64,000 nt of DNA from Oscillospiraceae bacterium (GCA_017435565.1 JAFSEU010000028.1:61045-125044), one strand, 5' to 3'; positions 1 to 8,960 are shown, counted from the first letter of the stretch. Notes: generated from the letters alone by a model not told the origin. Program-made: numbers and translations.

Positions 1-1
1 C

Positions 2-580
2 GCTGCAAACGTTCTGATGAATTTTATTTCAACGCACGACGTCGAAAGAGCGATAAACGTTCTCGGCGGCGAGCCGATTTATGACAAATCCAAGGAATGG
101 CAGTCACAGTACCGTCTTTCCGACGAAGAGTATAAAACCGGCAAGTCAAGACTGAAAACCGCAATGGCGCTGCAGTTCTTCCTGCCCGGCGTGCCGAGCA
201 TTTATTACGGCGATGAAGCAGGTATGCAGGGGTGTAAGGACCCGTTCAACCGTATGTGCTTCCCTTGGGGAAATGAAGACTGCGAGCTTGTTGAATATGT
301 AAAAACGCTTTCCGATATCCGCAGAAAGTCAAAGATATTCCGAAGCGGCGATATGAGGTTCATAAAAACCGACGGTGATATGCTGATTTTTGCCAGAGAA
401 AACAAGGCAAAGAAAAAATCCGCCGTGATTTTTATTAACAGAAGCGGCGAAAATCGCTCCGAGGATATTTCCGATATTATTAAGGGATGTAAAAAACTCA
501 AGGTATTATACGGAGAGTTATCCGAAAATATGCTTGAAATCGACGCAAACAGCTTTGCTGTAATCAGAATCGATAACTAA
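2..580 (+). CDS. Glycoside hydrolase family 13 enzyme, C-terminal part (5' truncated by window)
   Basis: Last 192 residues of an alpha-amylase-superfamily enzyme whose start lies before the window; the frame is open from base 2. Seen: the GH13 region IV motif as FISTHDVERA (its Asp is the family's transition-state stabiliser), then the end of the TIM barrel as GVPSIYYGDEAG, then about 80 residues forming the usual beta-rich domain C. There is no C-terminal anchor or export signal in the visible part. The GDEAG and PFNRMCFPWG stretches resemble cytoplasmic neopullulanase/alpha-glucosidase-type enzymes that cut maltooligosaccharides. The exact substrate cannot be named without regions I-III. 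A strong terminator follows directly. Confidence 0.9.
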   Translation, partial: AANVLMNFISTHDVERAINVLGGEPIYDKSKEWQSQYRLSDEEYKTGKSRLKTAMALQFFLPGVPSIYYGDEAGMQGCKDPFNRMCFPWGNEDCELVEYVKTLSDIRRKSKIFRSGDMRFIKTDGDMLIFARENKAKKKSAVIFINRSGENRSEDISDIIKGCKKLKVLYGELSENMLEIDANSFAVIRIDN

Positions 581-583
581 AAT

Positions 584-618
584 AAAGTACCGAACCTTTT
601 TAAGATTCGGTACTTTTT
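584..618. terminator. Bidirectional rho-independent terminator
   Basis: Stem AAAGTACCGAA (584-594) pairs with TTCGGTACTTT (606-616) around an 11-base loop, followed by a T run. The arrangement is A-rich on the left and T-rich on the right, so it can end the GH13 gene (+) and the MFS gene (-). Confidence 0.85.
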
Positions 619-639
619 CGTTTATTTAAAACTATGTAA

Positions 640-1830
640 TCATTCAGATTTTGCAGTTTCTTTTTTAAATTTTGCCGTGCGCTTTTTGAGTGCGGCTGTA
701 TAATACAGCATCAGAACAAAGAAAACGCAGATAAAAACAGGGAACAGCCACAAGCCGACATATTCCGCAAAGATTCCGAAAACAAACGGCGAAACAAGAA
801 TGCCGACATACGCCCCCGCAAGCTGAACGCCCATTACCGACTGCGATATGTCGGCACCGAAATTTTCGGGCGTAAGGTACATCATATTTGGGTATATCGT
901 TCCGTTGCCCGTACCCACCAGAAACAGTCCGACAGTTGAGACAGACGGATTTTTTCCGACAAAGAGCAAAACAACAGCCGCCAGAGTTACGATTTGTCCT
1001 GCGGCAATAATCTGACGGGGAGCAAGCCTGTTTGAAACCACACCCGACAAAAACCTTCCGAGGGTGATTCCCACATAATAGAAGGTGACGGATTTTGCGG
1101 CATTTTCGGGATTAAGCCCCCTTGCGCCGACAAGGAAGGTGCTGCCCCATACTCCGCAGAGAAACTCAATTGAGCACGATGCCAGAAAAACCATTGCCGC
1201 CGCGCGGATATCAGAGCGCCTGACAAGCGTGAAAAAAGGCACCGTAACCTGAGGCTCTTCATCATACTGCGTTGCCGAATGCTTTACCTTTTTCCACAAG
1301 GGCAGGGTAAAAATAACTATTGCGGCAATCACCAGCTGAATATAAAACGCACTGCGGTACCCCTTATGCCAATCAGAATTATCAGCAAGTGCCATTGACA
1401 TAAGGTAGGGGCTCATTGACACTCCCACGCCGTAAAAGCAATGCAGAAAGCTCATATGTGTAGCTTTATAATGCAGAGCAACATAGTTATTCAATCCCGA
1501 GTCGATAGCGCCTGCACCCGCGCCCAGAGGAATTGAGAAAAGACACAGCCACAGAAAATTTTCCGAAACGCTGAAGCCAAAAAGCGCAATCGCCGTCAAG
1601 GCAGTTGAAAAGGCTGCAACAACCGCCGTGCCGTAGCGGTTGATAAGCCTTGCGGAAACCACGCTGGATATCATTGTGCAGACAGATATCAGCACGGACA
1701 AAAAGTTTGCAAACGACACAGGAAGATTGAATTCGACGTAAATCGCAGGCCATGCCGCGCCGAGAAGCGAATCGGGTATTCCTAAGCTTATAAATGCGAT
1801 ATATATAACAATAAGAAGAAGGGTCGCCAT
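640..1830 (-). CDS. Major facilitator superfamily transporter
   Basis: A 396-residue protein of mostly hydrophobic segments, consistent with 12 membrane helices split by a central hydrophilic loop (about residues 185-205, KKVKHSATQYDEEPQ). The length and layout fit the MFS; the N-terminal GIPDSLLGAAWPAI and the GRFLSG loop resemble the FucP-like/sugar branch, but the substrate is not evident. The C-terminus is a short Lys-rich cytoplasmic tail. It starts 22 bases after the stop of murC on the same strand, so the two are probably co-transcribed. A role in sugar or peptide import is only inference. Confidence 0.85.
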   Translation of the reverse strand: MATLLLIVIYIAFISLGIPDSLLGAAWPAIYVEFNLPVSFANFLSVLISVCTMISSVVSARLINRYGTAVVAAFSTALTAIALFGFSVSENFLWLCLFSIPLGAGAGAIDSGLNNYVALHYKATHMSFLHCFYGVGVSMSPYLMSMALADNSDWHKGYRSAFYIQLVIAAIVIFTLPLWKKVKHSATQYDEEPQVTVPFFTLVRRSDIRAAAMVFLASCSIEFLCGVWGSTFLVGARGLNPENAAKSVTFYYVGITLGRFLSGVVSNRLAPRQIIAAGQIVTLAAVVLLFVGKNPSVSTVGLFLVGTGNGTIYPNMMYLTPENFGADISQSVMGVQLAGAYVGILVSPFVFGIFAEYVGLWLFPVFICVFFVLMLYYTAALKKRTAKFKKETAKSE

Positions 1831-1852
1831 AAAATCTCGCTTTCAAAAAACA

Positions 1853-3259
1853 TCAAAGAATTTCAAGCAGCCGTTTAGCCGCCTTGTAAACATCCCCGCA
1901 GCCCAAGGTTATAACGATATCTCCATCCTGCGCATTTTCGGTAATATATCTGCATATCTTTTCAAAGTTCGCCTGTTTTTCACTGTCGGACGGAATGTGC
2001 CCGTCATTATCCTCAAACCACACGGCGTTTTCGATTTTGCGTCCTAAATCGTGGGTATAGATATCATAGGTATTCTTCTCTCTCGAGCCCATAATATCTG
2101 TCAGAACAACTTTATCGGCAATTGAAAGGGCCTTTGCAAAATCATCAAGAAGAATATGTGTGCGTGAGAAGGTGAACGGCTGAAAAACAGCCCAAACGTT
2201 TTTATAGCCCATTTCCTTTGCGGCAGAAAGTGTTACTTCAATTTCGGCAGGATGGTGTGCGTAGTCATCGACTACGGTAACGCCGTTCTTTACACCGATA
2301 AGCTCAAAGCGGCGCTTTGCTCCTCTGAACTCATCAAGTCCTTTGATGATAAATTCAACGGAGCATCCGAGATATCTTGCGCTCGCAATCGAAGCAAGTG
2401 CATTAAGAATGTTGTGTCTTCCTGCAACATTAAGCGTAATTTCACAAAGAAATTCACCCTTTTCGTAAACGTCAAAAAGCGTTTGCATAGCGCTGATTCT
2501 GCGTATGTTATCCGCAAAATAATCGTTTGATTTTTCAAAACCGAATGAAATCATATCGCGGTTTCTGATTTTTTCAACAACATCCAGCGTGTTTGCGTCA
2601 TCGCCGTTGAAAATAACCGCCTTTGTCGCCATATCACAGAATTTAACAAACGATTTTTTGATATTTTCAAGCGTGCCGAAATAATCGAGATGGTCTGCGT
2701 CAACATTCAGAACAACTGCAATGTCGGGATAAAGCTTTAAAAACGTATCGACAAATTCGCACGCCTCGCAGACCATAATATCGCTTTTGCCCGCTCTGCC
2801 GCTTCCGCCGATGCAGGGAATCTTTCCGCCGACTACCGCCGAAATATCCATATCTGCAGTCATAAAAATCTGCGTAATCATACTGGTTGTCGTAGTTTTT
2901 CCGTGTGTGCCGCAAACACATACAGCATTATCATAGCAGCTCGTAACATAGCCCAAAAGCTCACTGCGCTCAAGCACATCGGCGCCGCTTTGCTTTGCGG
3001 CAACAAGCTCTTCGTTATCCGCCATAATCGCCGCAGAATATACGATAAGGTCGGCGCCTTCGATATTTTCCGCCCTTTGACCCATAAAAACCTTAATTCC
3101 CATTTTGCGTACAGCGTCAAGGGTTTCGGTTTCGTTATTGTCAGAGCCTGTCAGAAAATACCCCTGTGAGTGAAGAATCTGCGCTAAAGGGTACATTCCC
3201 GAACCGCCGATTCCGATAAAATGGATATGCTTTTTGCCGTCTAAAATGTTTTTTTTCAT
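1853..3259 (-). CDS. murC: UDP-N-acetylmuramate--L-alanine ligase
   Basis: A 468-residue Mur ligase that adds L-alanine to UDP-MurNAc, the first step of the peptidoglycan stem peptide, in the cytoplasm. Seen: the N-terminal Rossmann motif GIGGSGMYPLAQ near residue 16, the ATP-binding P-loop CGTHGKTTTT near residue 117, the central ligase segment with NVDADHLDYFG, and the C-terminal DDYAHHP and GCGDVY motifs. Length is normal for MurC. GGAGA lies 6-7 bases before the ATG. It is divergent from spoVG and probably heads an operon with the MFS gene. Its location away from the division/cell-wall cluster is common in Clostridia. Confidence 0.97.
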   Translation of the reverse strand: MKKNILDGKKHIHFIGIGGSGMYPLAQILHSQGYFLTGSDNNETETLDAVRKMGIKVFMGQRAENIEGADLIVYSAAIMADNEELVAAKQSGADVLERSELLGYVTSCYDNAVCVCGTHGKTTTTSMITQIFMTADMDISAVVGGKIPCIGGSGRAGKSDIMVCEACEFVDTFLKLYPDIAVVLNVDADHLDYFGTLENIKKSFVKFCDMATKAVIFNGDDANTLDVVEKIRNRDMISFGFEKSNDYFADNIRRISAMQTLFDVYEKGEFLCEITLNVAGRHNILNALASIASARYLGCSVEFIIKGLDEFRGAKRRFELIGVKNGVTVVDDYAHHPAEIEVTLSAAKEMGYKNVWAVFQPFTFSRTHILLDDFAKALSIADKVVLTDIMGSREKNTYDIYTHDLGRKIENAVWFEDNDGHIPSDSEKQANFEKICRYITENAQDGDIVITLGCGDVYKAAKRLLEIL

Positions 3260-3371
3260 AAAAAATCTCCTGTTATCAAAGGCTTGAAACGCCGCTTGTT
3301 TATATTATGCATAAATGTCGCCCGATGTGAGATAATACTATCAGAAAAACACTCGCAAACGGAGATATTAT

Positions 3372-3641
3372 ATGCAGATTACAGATATAAAAATCAGAAA
3401 ATTTATAAACGAAGAAAGGCTCAAGGGTGTGGTTTCGGTAACGCTTGACAATCTGATTGCCATTCACGATATAAAAATCGTTCAGGGCGACGAAAGGCTT
3501 TTTGTGGCAATGCCGTCAAGACGTGACGAAAACGGCGTTTTCAGAGATATTGTCCACCCGGTTTCAAGTGTTTCGCGCAACGCTCTTGAAAGCTCCATCC
3601 TCGAAGAATACGAAAAGCAACTCGCCGAAAAAAGCTCATAA
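3372..3641 (+). CDS. spoVG: Septation/sporulation regulator SpoVG
   Basis: An 89-residue protein recognisable from MQITDIKIRKF, KGVVSVTLDNLIAIHDIKIV and the FVAMPSRRDENG...DIVHPV core. SpoVG is a small nucleic-acid-binding regulator acting in asymmetric septation and on many target genes and RNAs in Firmicutes. GGAG lies 7 bases before the ATG. The gene stands alone on the plus strand; its stop overlaps the stop of the convergent NUDIX gene by 6 bases, so no terminator separates them. The 112-base gap to murC must hold both divergent promoters; I could not assign a clear one. Confidence 0.95.
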   Translation: MQITDIKIRKFINEERLKGVVSVTLDNLIAIHDIKIVQGDERLFVAMPSRRDENGVFRDIVHPVSSVSRNALESSILEEYEKQLAEKSS

Positions 3642-4172
3642 GCCGAGCAGCAGCTTTGCCTTTAATATTCCTATCTGTGTTTTCGAATCGCAGATTTCGC
3701 CGCTAAGAACAAGCCTTACAGCTTGTTCAAGCGGCATTTTTATTACGTCGAGAAACTCATCTGCGTCAAGCTTCTGTGTGTCCTGTTTTAAGTCCTGTGC
3801 AAGATAAAGATGAATTTTTTCGGTTACATAAGCAGGTGTCGGATAAATCGCACCCAAGTATTCATATTTCGAAGCGGTCATTCCGACTTCCTCGCGCAAT
3901 TCACGCAGGCCGCAGTCATAATGGCTTTCGCCGTATTCAAGCTTGCCGGCAGGCAGCTCAAGCAGAGCTTTTTTCATCGGATATCTGTATTGTTTTACCA
4001 TTAAAACGCAGCCATCTTCGGTTACGGGAATGACGCACACTCCACCCGGATGATGCACAACCTCACGCGTGGCGGTATTGCCGTTTTCAAGCTCGACATC
4101 ATCACGGCAGACCTTGATAATTCTGCCTTCAAAAAACGTCTGCGTTCCGAGTGTTTTTTCTTCAAGATGCAT
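3636..4172 (-). CDS. NUDIX hydrolase, ADP-ribose pyrophosphatase-like
   Basis: A 178-residue protein with a complete Nudix box (GKLEYGE...GLRELREEVGM, matching GX5EX7REUXEEXGU) in the middle. The upstream ELPAG and the N-terminal FFEGRIIKVCRDDVEL are typical of the ADP-ribose pyrophosphatase subfamily (NudF-like), which splits ADP-ribose to AMP and ribose phosphate. Two in-frame ATGs exist (4181 and 4172); AGAGG touches the first but lies 9 bases before the second, so the second is preferred. Its 5' end lies inside the 3' end of the yfhO-like gene, implying coupled translation. Confidence 0.92.
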   Translation of the reverse strand: MHLEEKTLGTQTFFEGRIIKVCRDDVELENGNTATREVVHHPGGVCVIPVTEDGCVLMVKQYRYPMKKALLELPAGKLEYGESHYDCGLRELREEVGMTASKYEYLGAIYPTPAYVTEKIHLYLAQDLKQDTQKLDADEFLDVIKMPLEQAVRLVLSGEICDSKTQIGILKAKLLLGL

Positions 4173-6684
4173 TGTTTTCATCCTCTGTTTCGTTTTTGTT
4201 TTCTATATTTTCAGCGTCTGTCGGATTCTTTTGCTCCGAATCCTTCTCGGAACTGTCAGAATCGGTATCGGTGTTGTCAAAAATTGCAAGCTGTGCCCTT
4301 TCGTATGCAATTGCAGCATCTGCAACTGTCGTGTCATAATCGTAATAATGAGTGTGGGTTACTATTCTATCGCGCTTTTTCGAGGTCTTGCAGACAACCA
4401 TATAAATCACAAAAAGCACAAGGCCGGCAATGCTGATGATAATTCCCTCGTCAAGACCGTGTGTGCGGTATGAGAACACAATTTCATTAGCCTCTCCCGC
4501 AGGCACCCTTACCGCCATAAATCCGTTTGAAACCTTTTCGATTTCAGCTTCCTTGCCGTTTACCGTTGCGGAAAAGCCCTTATCATACGGCACGCTGAAG
4601 AATACAAGCTCATCGCTTTCAAGGTCGATTTTTGCGCTAAAGCCTTTTGAATCATATTTAAAGTCATAGCAGACAACCTTTGCTCTGTCGAGGCAGTCAT
4701 TCAAATAATCTTCCTCGCTTGTTGCGCGCAGAACCTCATCCGGCGCTTTTTCGAGAATATCGCCGTACTTTTCAATCTGGTCGGTCTTCAGCAGCAGAGC
4801 CTTCATAAGAACGTTGTCCTTAGCATTGTCTGCCTTGTCCTCAAACTGCTGGCCTGTCATATAATAATCATAGGTAAAGCCCATAGGTACATAATATTCG
4901 TTTTTATAAATCTCAAAATTACCGTTGGTATCATACAGAACAAAACCGGGCATATCGCAGGTGCCGTCACTTGTATCAAAATAATACTGAACAGACAGCA
5001 AACCTCTTATCGCATAGACGTTATGGTCGGGACGTGAAGCAACATCACGCTGAACATCAATGCTGTCATAGAATTCCATTATCGAGGTGTTTACAACGCT
5101 GTGGAAGCAGCGCATCGAGGAATATCCCCACAGCATTGTATAGTTGTCATTGTTGCCGTCGGCACGCCAGAATCCGTTTGAATCATCTTCAAGCTCAAAC
5201 GAATCGATGCTGCCTATAGTATTCTGAATATAGGGCTTAGGATAAGGCCCTGCCGAAATGCAATAGATTGTAACTGTGGAATTGCTGATTATGCAGGCGA
5301 TTATTGTAAAAGTGACTGCCTTTGTCAGATAATCCGCACATTGTCTGCGGTGCTTTATCAGATAGATAAGCATTCCCAGCATTATTGCCGTAAGCGCGAG
5401 CGTAACCCAGAAGTATGCGGGATATTCGGGCAGCGAGGCGTAAACGGTTTCTCCTTCTTCCATTGAAGGGAGAACGCCTACGATTGCAAAGCAGACAAGC
5501 GCAAAGAAGCACACGCCGATTCCTGTTTTAAAGCTGATTTTTCTATTGTCAAGGGCATATGCACTCATCATTGCCATAATCAGAATCGGCATATAATACC
5601 AACGTGCATAGTATGACGAGTTGAACATATAAAAGGCGCTGTTAAGAATCGGTATAAACGCCATAAAGGTGCAGACCAGTGTAATCTTTGTTGCCCAGTG
5701 CTTTTTCTTTGCACGCATAAAGCTTATTACGCCTGCCAAGGAGAACATCGGAAGATATCCGCCGATTGACGACCATTTTGCGCTGGTCGTGCTGAAAAGG
5801 TTGGGTCTTGCGGGCACGTCGGGCAGCATAATGAAGCTCTGAAGAATACGCAGTATTCTGAGCTTGTCGTTATATGCCACCATATCATAGCCCAGAAGAC
5901 GCTCTGATATGCGATAATTTCCTAAAAGCGCAAGCGCAGATGGCATCAGAATAAAGCCGGCAAGCATCGTTCCGATTATCGCTTCAAGCGCTAAAGTGGC
6001 AAATTTCTTTAAATTTGTGTTAAAGTCAGCGCTCTGACATCTTATAATGTAATAAATCACAAGGAAAACAGCCTGTCCCGTGAAGAAGAAGTAGTTTACC
6101 ATTGCCATAAGAGCAACGCTTAAAGCGAAAACACCCTTGCGGTTGTTGTTGATGTGCTCTTCCATTGCAATCAGCATCAGCGGGAAAAGTGCTGTAACAT
6201 CGTGGAAATGGTTAAAGAATATATTGTAAAGCTGGAAGCCCGAAAATGCATAGAGCATTCCGCCGACAAAAGCCGCCTGCGGACTTTTCACAAATCTGCG
6301 GATGTACGCATATGCTGTTAATGCAGCGGTTGCAGTTTTCAGGCAAAGTAAAAGCGGCATAAAATAAATCGTCCACGAATCCGGAAAGGGGATAGTCAGC
6401 CAGAAAAACGGGCTTCCGAACAGATAAAACGAATAAGACGTCATCAGGTCGGAGCCTAAGTCCGTTGTCCAGCTCCAACCGATTTCGCCGCTTCTTAAAG
6501 CCTTGTGCAGAAGGTAGGAAAACGGAATCTGCTGGGCGTTGTAATCACCGTAATACAGAAAAATACCTTTATTGTATATTACCGTGGGCAAAACGGCAAA
6601 AAGAAAAATCAGAAATGCGGCAAGAAAAACCTTTCCGTATTTCTCCTTATGATTGCTATATTTCAGAAGTTCGTTTTGTTTCAT
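4162..6684 (-). CDS. YfhO-family polytopic membrane protein
   Basis: An 840-residue protein with about a dozen membrane helices, a large extracytoplasmic domain (about residues 465-740), a last helix near 755-775, and an acidic cytoplasmic tail rich in D/E/N/S. The first extracellular loop contains YYGDYNAQQIPF and the following LGSDLMTSYSFYLFGSPFFW, characteristic of the YfhO family. In Bacillus, YfhO-type proteins take part in glycosylation of lipoteichoic acid; here a role in glycosylating a surface polymer is inference. The acidic tail of about 60 residues is not a general feature of the family. The gene overlaps the NUDIX gene by 11 to 20 bases. Confidence 0.85.
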   Translation of the reverse strand: MKQNELLKYSNHKEKYGKVFLAAFLIFLFAVLPTVIYNKGIFLYYGDYNAQQIPFSYLLHKALRSGEIGWSWTTDLGSDLMTSYSFYLFGSPFFWLTIPFPDSWTIYFMPLLLCLKTATAALTAYAYIRRFVKSPQAAFVGGMLYAFSGFQLYNIFFNHFHDVTALFPLMLIAMEEHINNNRKGVFALSVALMAMVNYFFFTGQAVFLVIYYIIRCQSADFNTNLKKFATLALEAIIGTMLAGFILMPSALALLGNYRISERLLGYDMVAYNDKLRILRILQSFIMLPDVPARPNLFSTTSAKWSSIGGYLPMFSLAGVISFMRAKKKHWATKITLVCTFMAFIPILNSAFYMFNSSYYARWYYMPILIMAMMSAYALDNRKISFKTGIGVCFFALVCFAIVGVLPSMEEGETVYASLPEYPAYFWVTLALTAIMLGMLIYLIKHRRQCADYLTKAVTFTIIACIISNSTVTIYCISAGPYPKPYIQNTIGSIDSFELEDDSNGFWRADGNNDNYTMLWGYSSMRCFHSVVNTSIMEFYDSIDVQRDVASRPDHNVYAIRGLLSVQYYFDTSDGTCDMPGFVLYDTNGNFEIYKNEYYVPMGFTYDYYMTGQQFEDKADNAKDNVLMKALLLKTDQIEKYGDILEKAPDEVLRATSEEDYLNDCLDRAKVVCYDFKYDSKGFSAKIDLESDELVFFSVPYDKGFSATVNGKEAEIEKVSNGFMAVRVPAGEANEIVFSYRTHGLDEGIIISIAGLVLFVIYMVVCKTSKKRDRIVTHTHYYDYDTTVADAAIAYERAQLAIFDNTDTDSDSSEKDSEQKNPTDAENIENKNETEDENNAS

Positions 6685-6747
6685 TTGATTTTGTCATCCC
6701 TTCAAAATTTATCAAAAACATTTGTGCTCTGAGCTGCATAGTATATA

Positions 6748-7236
6748 TCAAAGCTGTGCAAGACTTATCAGCACGCCTTTTTGCGTAATATCGGCAATTG
6801 CATAGCAGCCCATAAGCGCAGAGCCGGGGTTGAGAAGATACAGCCCGTCATCATATTCATAATGCGGAATGTGCGTATGACCGAAAAACGCAAGGTCACA
6901 TCCCAAGCGCCTTGCCGTAAGCTTTATCTGTGCAAGAGAATGTTTTACGCCGCTTTTGTGCCCATGCTCGGCATAAATCCTGTGTCCGCAGGCATCGATT
7001 ATATCTGTATCGGGGCTCAAAGACGCAAAATCACAGTTGCCCGCAACGTGTTTGTAGCGATAGATGCCTCCGCTTAAAATCTGCTTGTGCAGCTCACTAT
7101 GCGCTAAAATAAGCTTGTCAAAATCACGCTCGCCATCACCCAAATGAAGATAAAGGTCAGCGTCGGGGTGAAGCGCATAAACCTTTTCAAGCTGATTATA
7201 TCCGCCGTGCGAATCGGAAAAAACGATAATTTTCAT
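6748..7236 (-). CDS. YfcE/MJ0936-type metallophosphodiesterase
   Basis: A 162-residue calcineurin-like phosphoesterase. The metal-binding motifs appear in order: FSDSHG near residue 6, HLGDGE near 31, a GNCD block, EHGHK near 90, and FGHTHIP near 118. The family hydrolyses phosphodiester model substrates with Mn2+; the physiological substrate is not known. Length is typical. The SD AAAAGGA sits about 8 bases before the ATG. It is transcribed as a single gene, with the yfhO-like gene 63 bases downstream on the same strand. Confidence 0.93.
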   Translation of the reverse strand: MKIIVFSDSHGGYNQLEKVYALHPDADLYLHLGDGERDFDKLILAHSELHKQILSGGIYRYKHVAGNCDFASLSPDTDIIDACGHRIYAEHGHKSGVKHSLAQIKLTARRLGCDLAFFGHTHIPHYEYDDGLYLLNPGSALMGCYAIADITQKGVLISLAQL

Positions 7237-7367
7237 ATAAAAAATCCTTTTGCTGTAAAGATAATTTGCACTGCCAAAAATTCTATATCACTTTATTATA
7301 GCATAAACTGTAAAAAAAGCAAACATCAAATTACAAAAACTATATACAAAATTAGGGGGATTTGACT

Positions 7368-7619
7368 TTGAACAACGGTAATTTTGACGAAAAAAGCGCA
7401 GACGCACTTTTTGATGTAGTCGCAAAGAAGCTTGGCATGCCGAAAGAGCAGCTGAAAAGCGAATTTGCCCAAGGAAATTTTAATTCTGCGCTGAAGAATA
7501 TGAATTCAGAGGAAAGCGCAAAGCTCAATGCGGCAATGAGCAATCCTGCGCTTGTGCAGAAGCTTGTCAGCTCGCCACAGATGAAAGCCTTGTACGAGAA
7601 ATTTTCAGAAAAGAAATGA
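7368..7619 (+). CDS. Small protein of unknown function (first of a three-gene cluster)
   Basis: An 83-residue soluble, mostly helical protein; I do not recognise a named domain. An in-frame TTG lies at 7362, but AGGGGGA ends one base before it; the TTG at 7368 has a 7-base spacing and is preferred. The C-terminal half (MSNPALVQKLVSSPQMKALYEKF) reads like short helices around SNPA/SSPQ turns. It is followed after 6 bases by another small gene and then a third, giving a tight operon that ends with a VanY-type peptidase. From memory, similar small proteins occur side by side in other Oscillospirales genomes, but I cannot cite a function. Confidence 0.7.
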   Translation: MNNGNFDEKSADALFDVVAKKLGMPKEQLKSEFAQGNFNSALKNMNSEESAKLNAAMSNPALVQKLVSSPQMKALYEKFSEKK

Positions 7620-7625
7620 TGAGCT

Positions 7626-7973
7626 ATGGATGATATGATGTCAAAGCTCTCGCAGATTATGTCGGACGAGGAAAGCCGCAGGCAGATTGAAGAGCTTGCA
7701 CAAATGCTTTCTTCCGAAATAGGGCAAAGCGAGAACGACAGCTCCAATGACGGCGCTTGCTCTTCAATGCCTGATTTTGCGGCGATTTCAAAGCTTATCG
7801 GCGCATTTGACAAAGGTGCGGGCGGCGACAAGAACCAGCAGCTGCTTATTGCGCTCCGTGCGCATCTTTGTCCCGAACGGCAAGAGCGCATCGACCGCGC
7901 AATAAAGCTTATGAAGGTAATCGATATGGCAAAAACCGCAAAGGAAAGCGGTCTGCTTGAAAACCTGATTTGA
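7626..7973 (+). CDS. Small protein of unknown function (second of the cluster)
   Basis: A 115-residue soluble protein, no named domain recognised. The N-terminal third (MDDMMSKLSQIMSDEESRR then IEELAQML) is a predicted helix pair; a polar Ser/Asn-rich linker follows (about residues 38-50); the C-terminal half (LLIALRAHLCPERQERIDR and IKLMKVIDMAKTAK) is again helical. The start has no strong SD and lies 6 bases after the upstream stop, so translation may be coupled. Order and tight spacing with its neighbours suggest that the three small proteins work together. Confidence 0.7.
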   Translation: MDDMMSKLSQIMSDEESRRQIEELAQMLSSEIGQSENDSSNDGACSSMPDFAAISKLIGAFDKGAGGDKNQQLLIALRAHLCPERQERIDRAIKLMKVIDMAKTAKESGLLENLI

Positions 7974-7992
7974 GGAAAGGAAAGGGGATATT

Positions 7993-8283
7993 ATGCCGCC
8001 AAACAGAAATTTCGGCTTTGCACAGGGCAATAATATGCCCGTTTATTCCTCACGCATTCGCCGCAGCCCGAATGATGCCGAAGAAAAAAGCTGCCGCACC
8101 CAAAGCGAGCCAAAAAAGACCGAAGCTTCAACCGTCAGCGCTTCGCCGAATATTCTGGAAAACCTTTTCGGAAAAGATAAACCCGATTTTGAAAGAATAA
8201 TTCTGGTCGTGCTGATAATTCTTCTGGCTAAGGACGGTGCCGACCTTACTCTGCTGATTGCATTGGGATACCTACTGATTTAA
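7993..8283 (+). CDS. Small membrane-anchored protein of unknown function (third of the cluster)
   Basis: A 96-residue protein with a polar, disordered-looking N-terminal 60 residues (Pro, Ser, Lys, Asn) and a hydrophobic C-terminal hairpin (FERIILVVLIILLAK, then ADLTLLIALGYLLI) separated by a short DGAD turn. A C-terminal membrane anchor with the bulk in the cytoplasm is likely. AAAGGGGAT is placed well before the ATG. The same C-terminal LLxLLLxxDGxDxxLLLAL pattern is, from memory, frequent in small Clostridial proteins of unknown role. It is followed 23 bases later by the VanY-type gene. Confidence 0.7.
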   Translation: MPPNRNFGFAQGNNMPVYSSRIRRSPNDAEEKSCRTQSEPKKTEASTVSASPNILENLFGKDKPDFERIILVVLIILLAKDGADLTLLIALGYLLI

Positions 8284-8306
8284 AGAAAAGGAGAAAAATA
8301 TACATA

Positions 8307-8870
8307 ATGAAAATCTTACTTATAAGAAAAGATATGCCCATTCCCGATGATTTCACGCCGCAGCTGTTCGAGGTTTCAAGCGGACTTTTTATGGACAGGT
8401 GCGCGGCAATCTGTATGAGGCGTATGCTTTATGCGGCAAACAGCTGCAAAATCAAGCTGCACATAATTTCTGCGTACAGAAGCCCACAGCGCCAGAAGGA
8501 GCTTGTCGATGAGGATATCCGCATAAATATGCTCAAAGGCATGAGCCGTGAAAGCGCAACGGCATATACGCTGAAAACACTGGCAATGCCCGGAGAGAGC
8601 GAGCACAATGCCGGACTTGCCGCCGACCTTTCAGGCGCGGACTGTCGCTTTGACCTGTCACAGGAATTTGAAAAAACTCCCGAATTCCGCTGGCTTATGG
8701 CAAACGCTTACAGATTTGGCTATATACTGCGATATCCCAAAGATAAAACGCACATTACGGGAATCGATTTCGAGCCGTGGCATTTTCGATATGTCGGAGC
8801 GCCGCACGCAGAAAACATTACAAGACGTAAAATATCACTTGAAGAATACTTGTCGTATTGTCCAAAGTGA
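8307..8870 (+). CDS. D-alanyl-D-alanine carboxypeptidase, VanY/M15B family
   Basis: A 187-residue zinc peptidase domain. The M15 signature is present: SEHNAGLAADLSG (first His and Asp of the zinc site, about residues 98-110), a Glu preceding the last ligand in FEPWHFRYVG, and the SAYRSPQRQKEL stretch of the family. Such enzymes trim the terminal D-Ala from peptidoglycan stem peptides. No signal peptide or membrane helix is visible, which is unusual for an enzyme acting outside the membrane; either it is exported in another way or works on recycled muropeptides in the cytoplasm (inference). AAAGGAG is 13 bases before the ATG. It ends the small-gene operon. Confidence 0.88.
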   Translation: MKILLIRKDMPIPDDFTPQLFEVSSGLFMDRCAAICMRRMLYAANSCKIKLHIISAYRSPQRQKELVDEDIRINMLKGMSRESATAYTLKTLAMPGESEHNAGLAADLSGADCRFDLSQEFEKTPEFRWLMANAYRFGYILRYPKDKTHITGIDFEPWHFRYVGAPHAENITRRKISLEEYLSYCPK

Positions 8871-8914
8871 TATACAATCCGTATACAATTACATAAAATA
8901 TACAAAAAGCACAC

Positions 8915-8950
8915 AAAAAGCGGCTTGGCAAAATTGTCAAACCGCTTTTT
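8915..8950. terminator. Bidirectional rho-independent terminator
   Basis: AAAAAGCGG (8915-8923) pairs with CCGCTTTTT (8942-8950), with inner TTG/CAA pairing. A run on one side and T run on the other allow termination of the vanY operon (+) and the zinc-ribbon genes (-). Confidence 0.8.
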
Positions 8951-8960
8951 CAATATTGTT

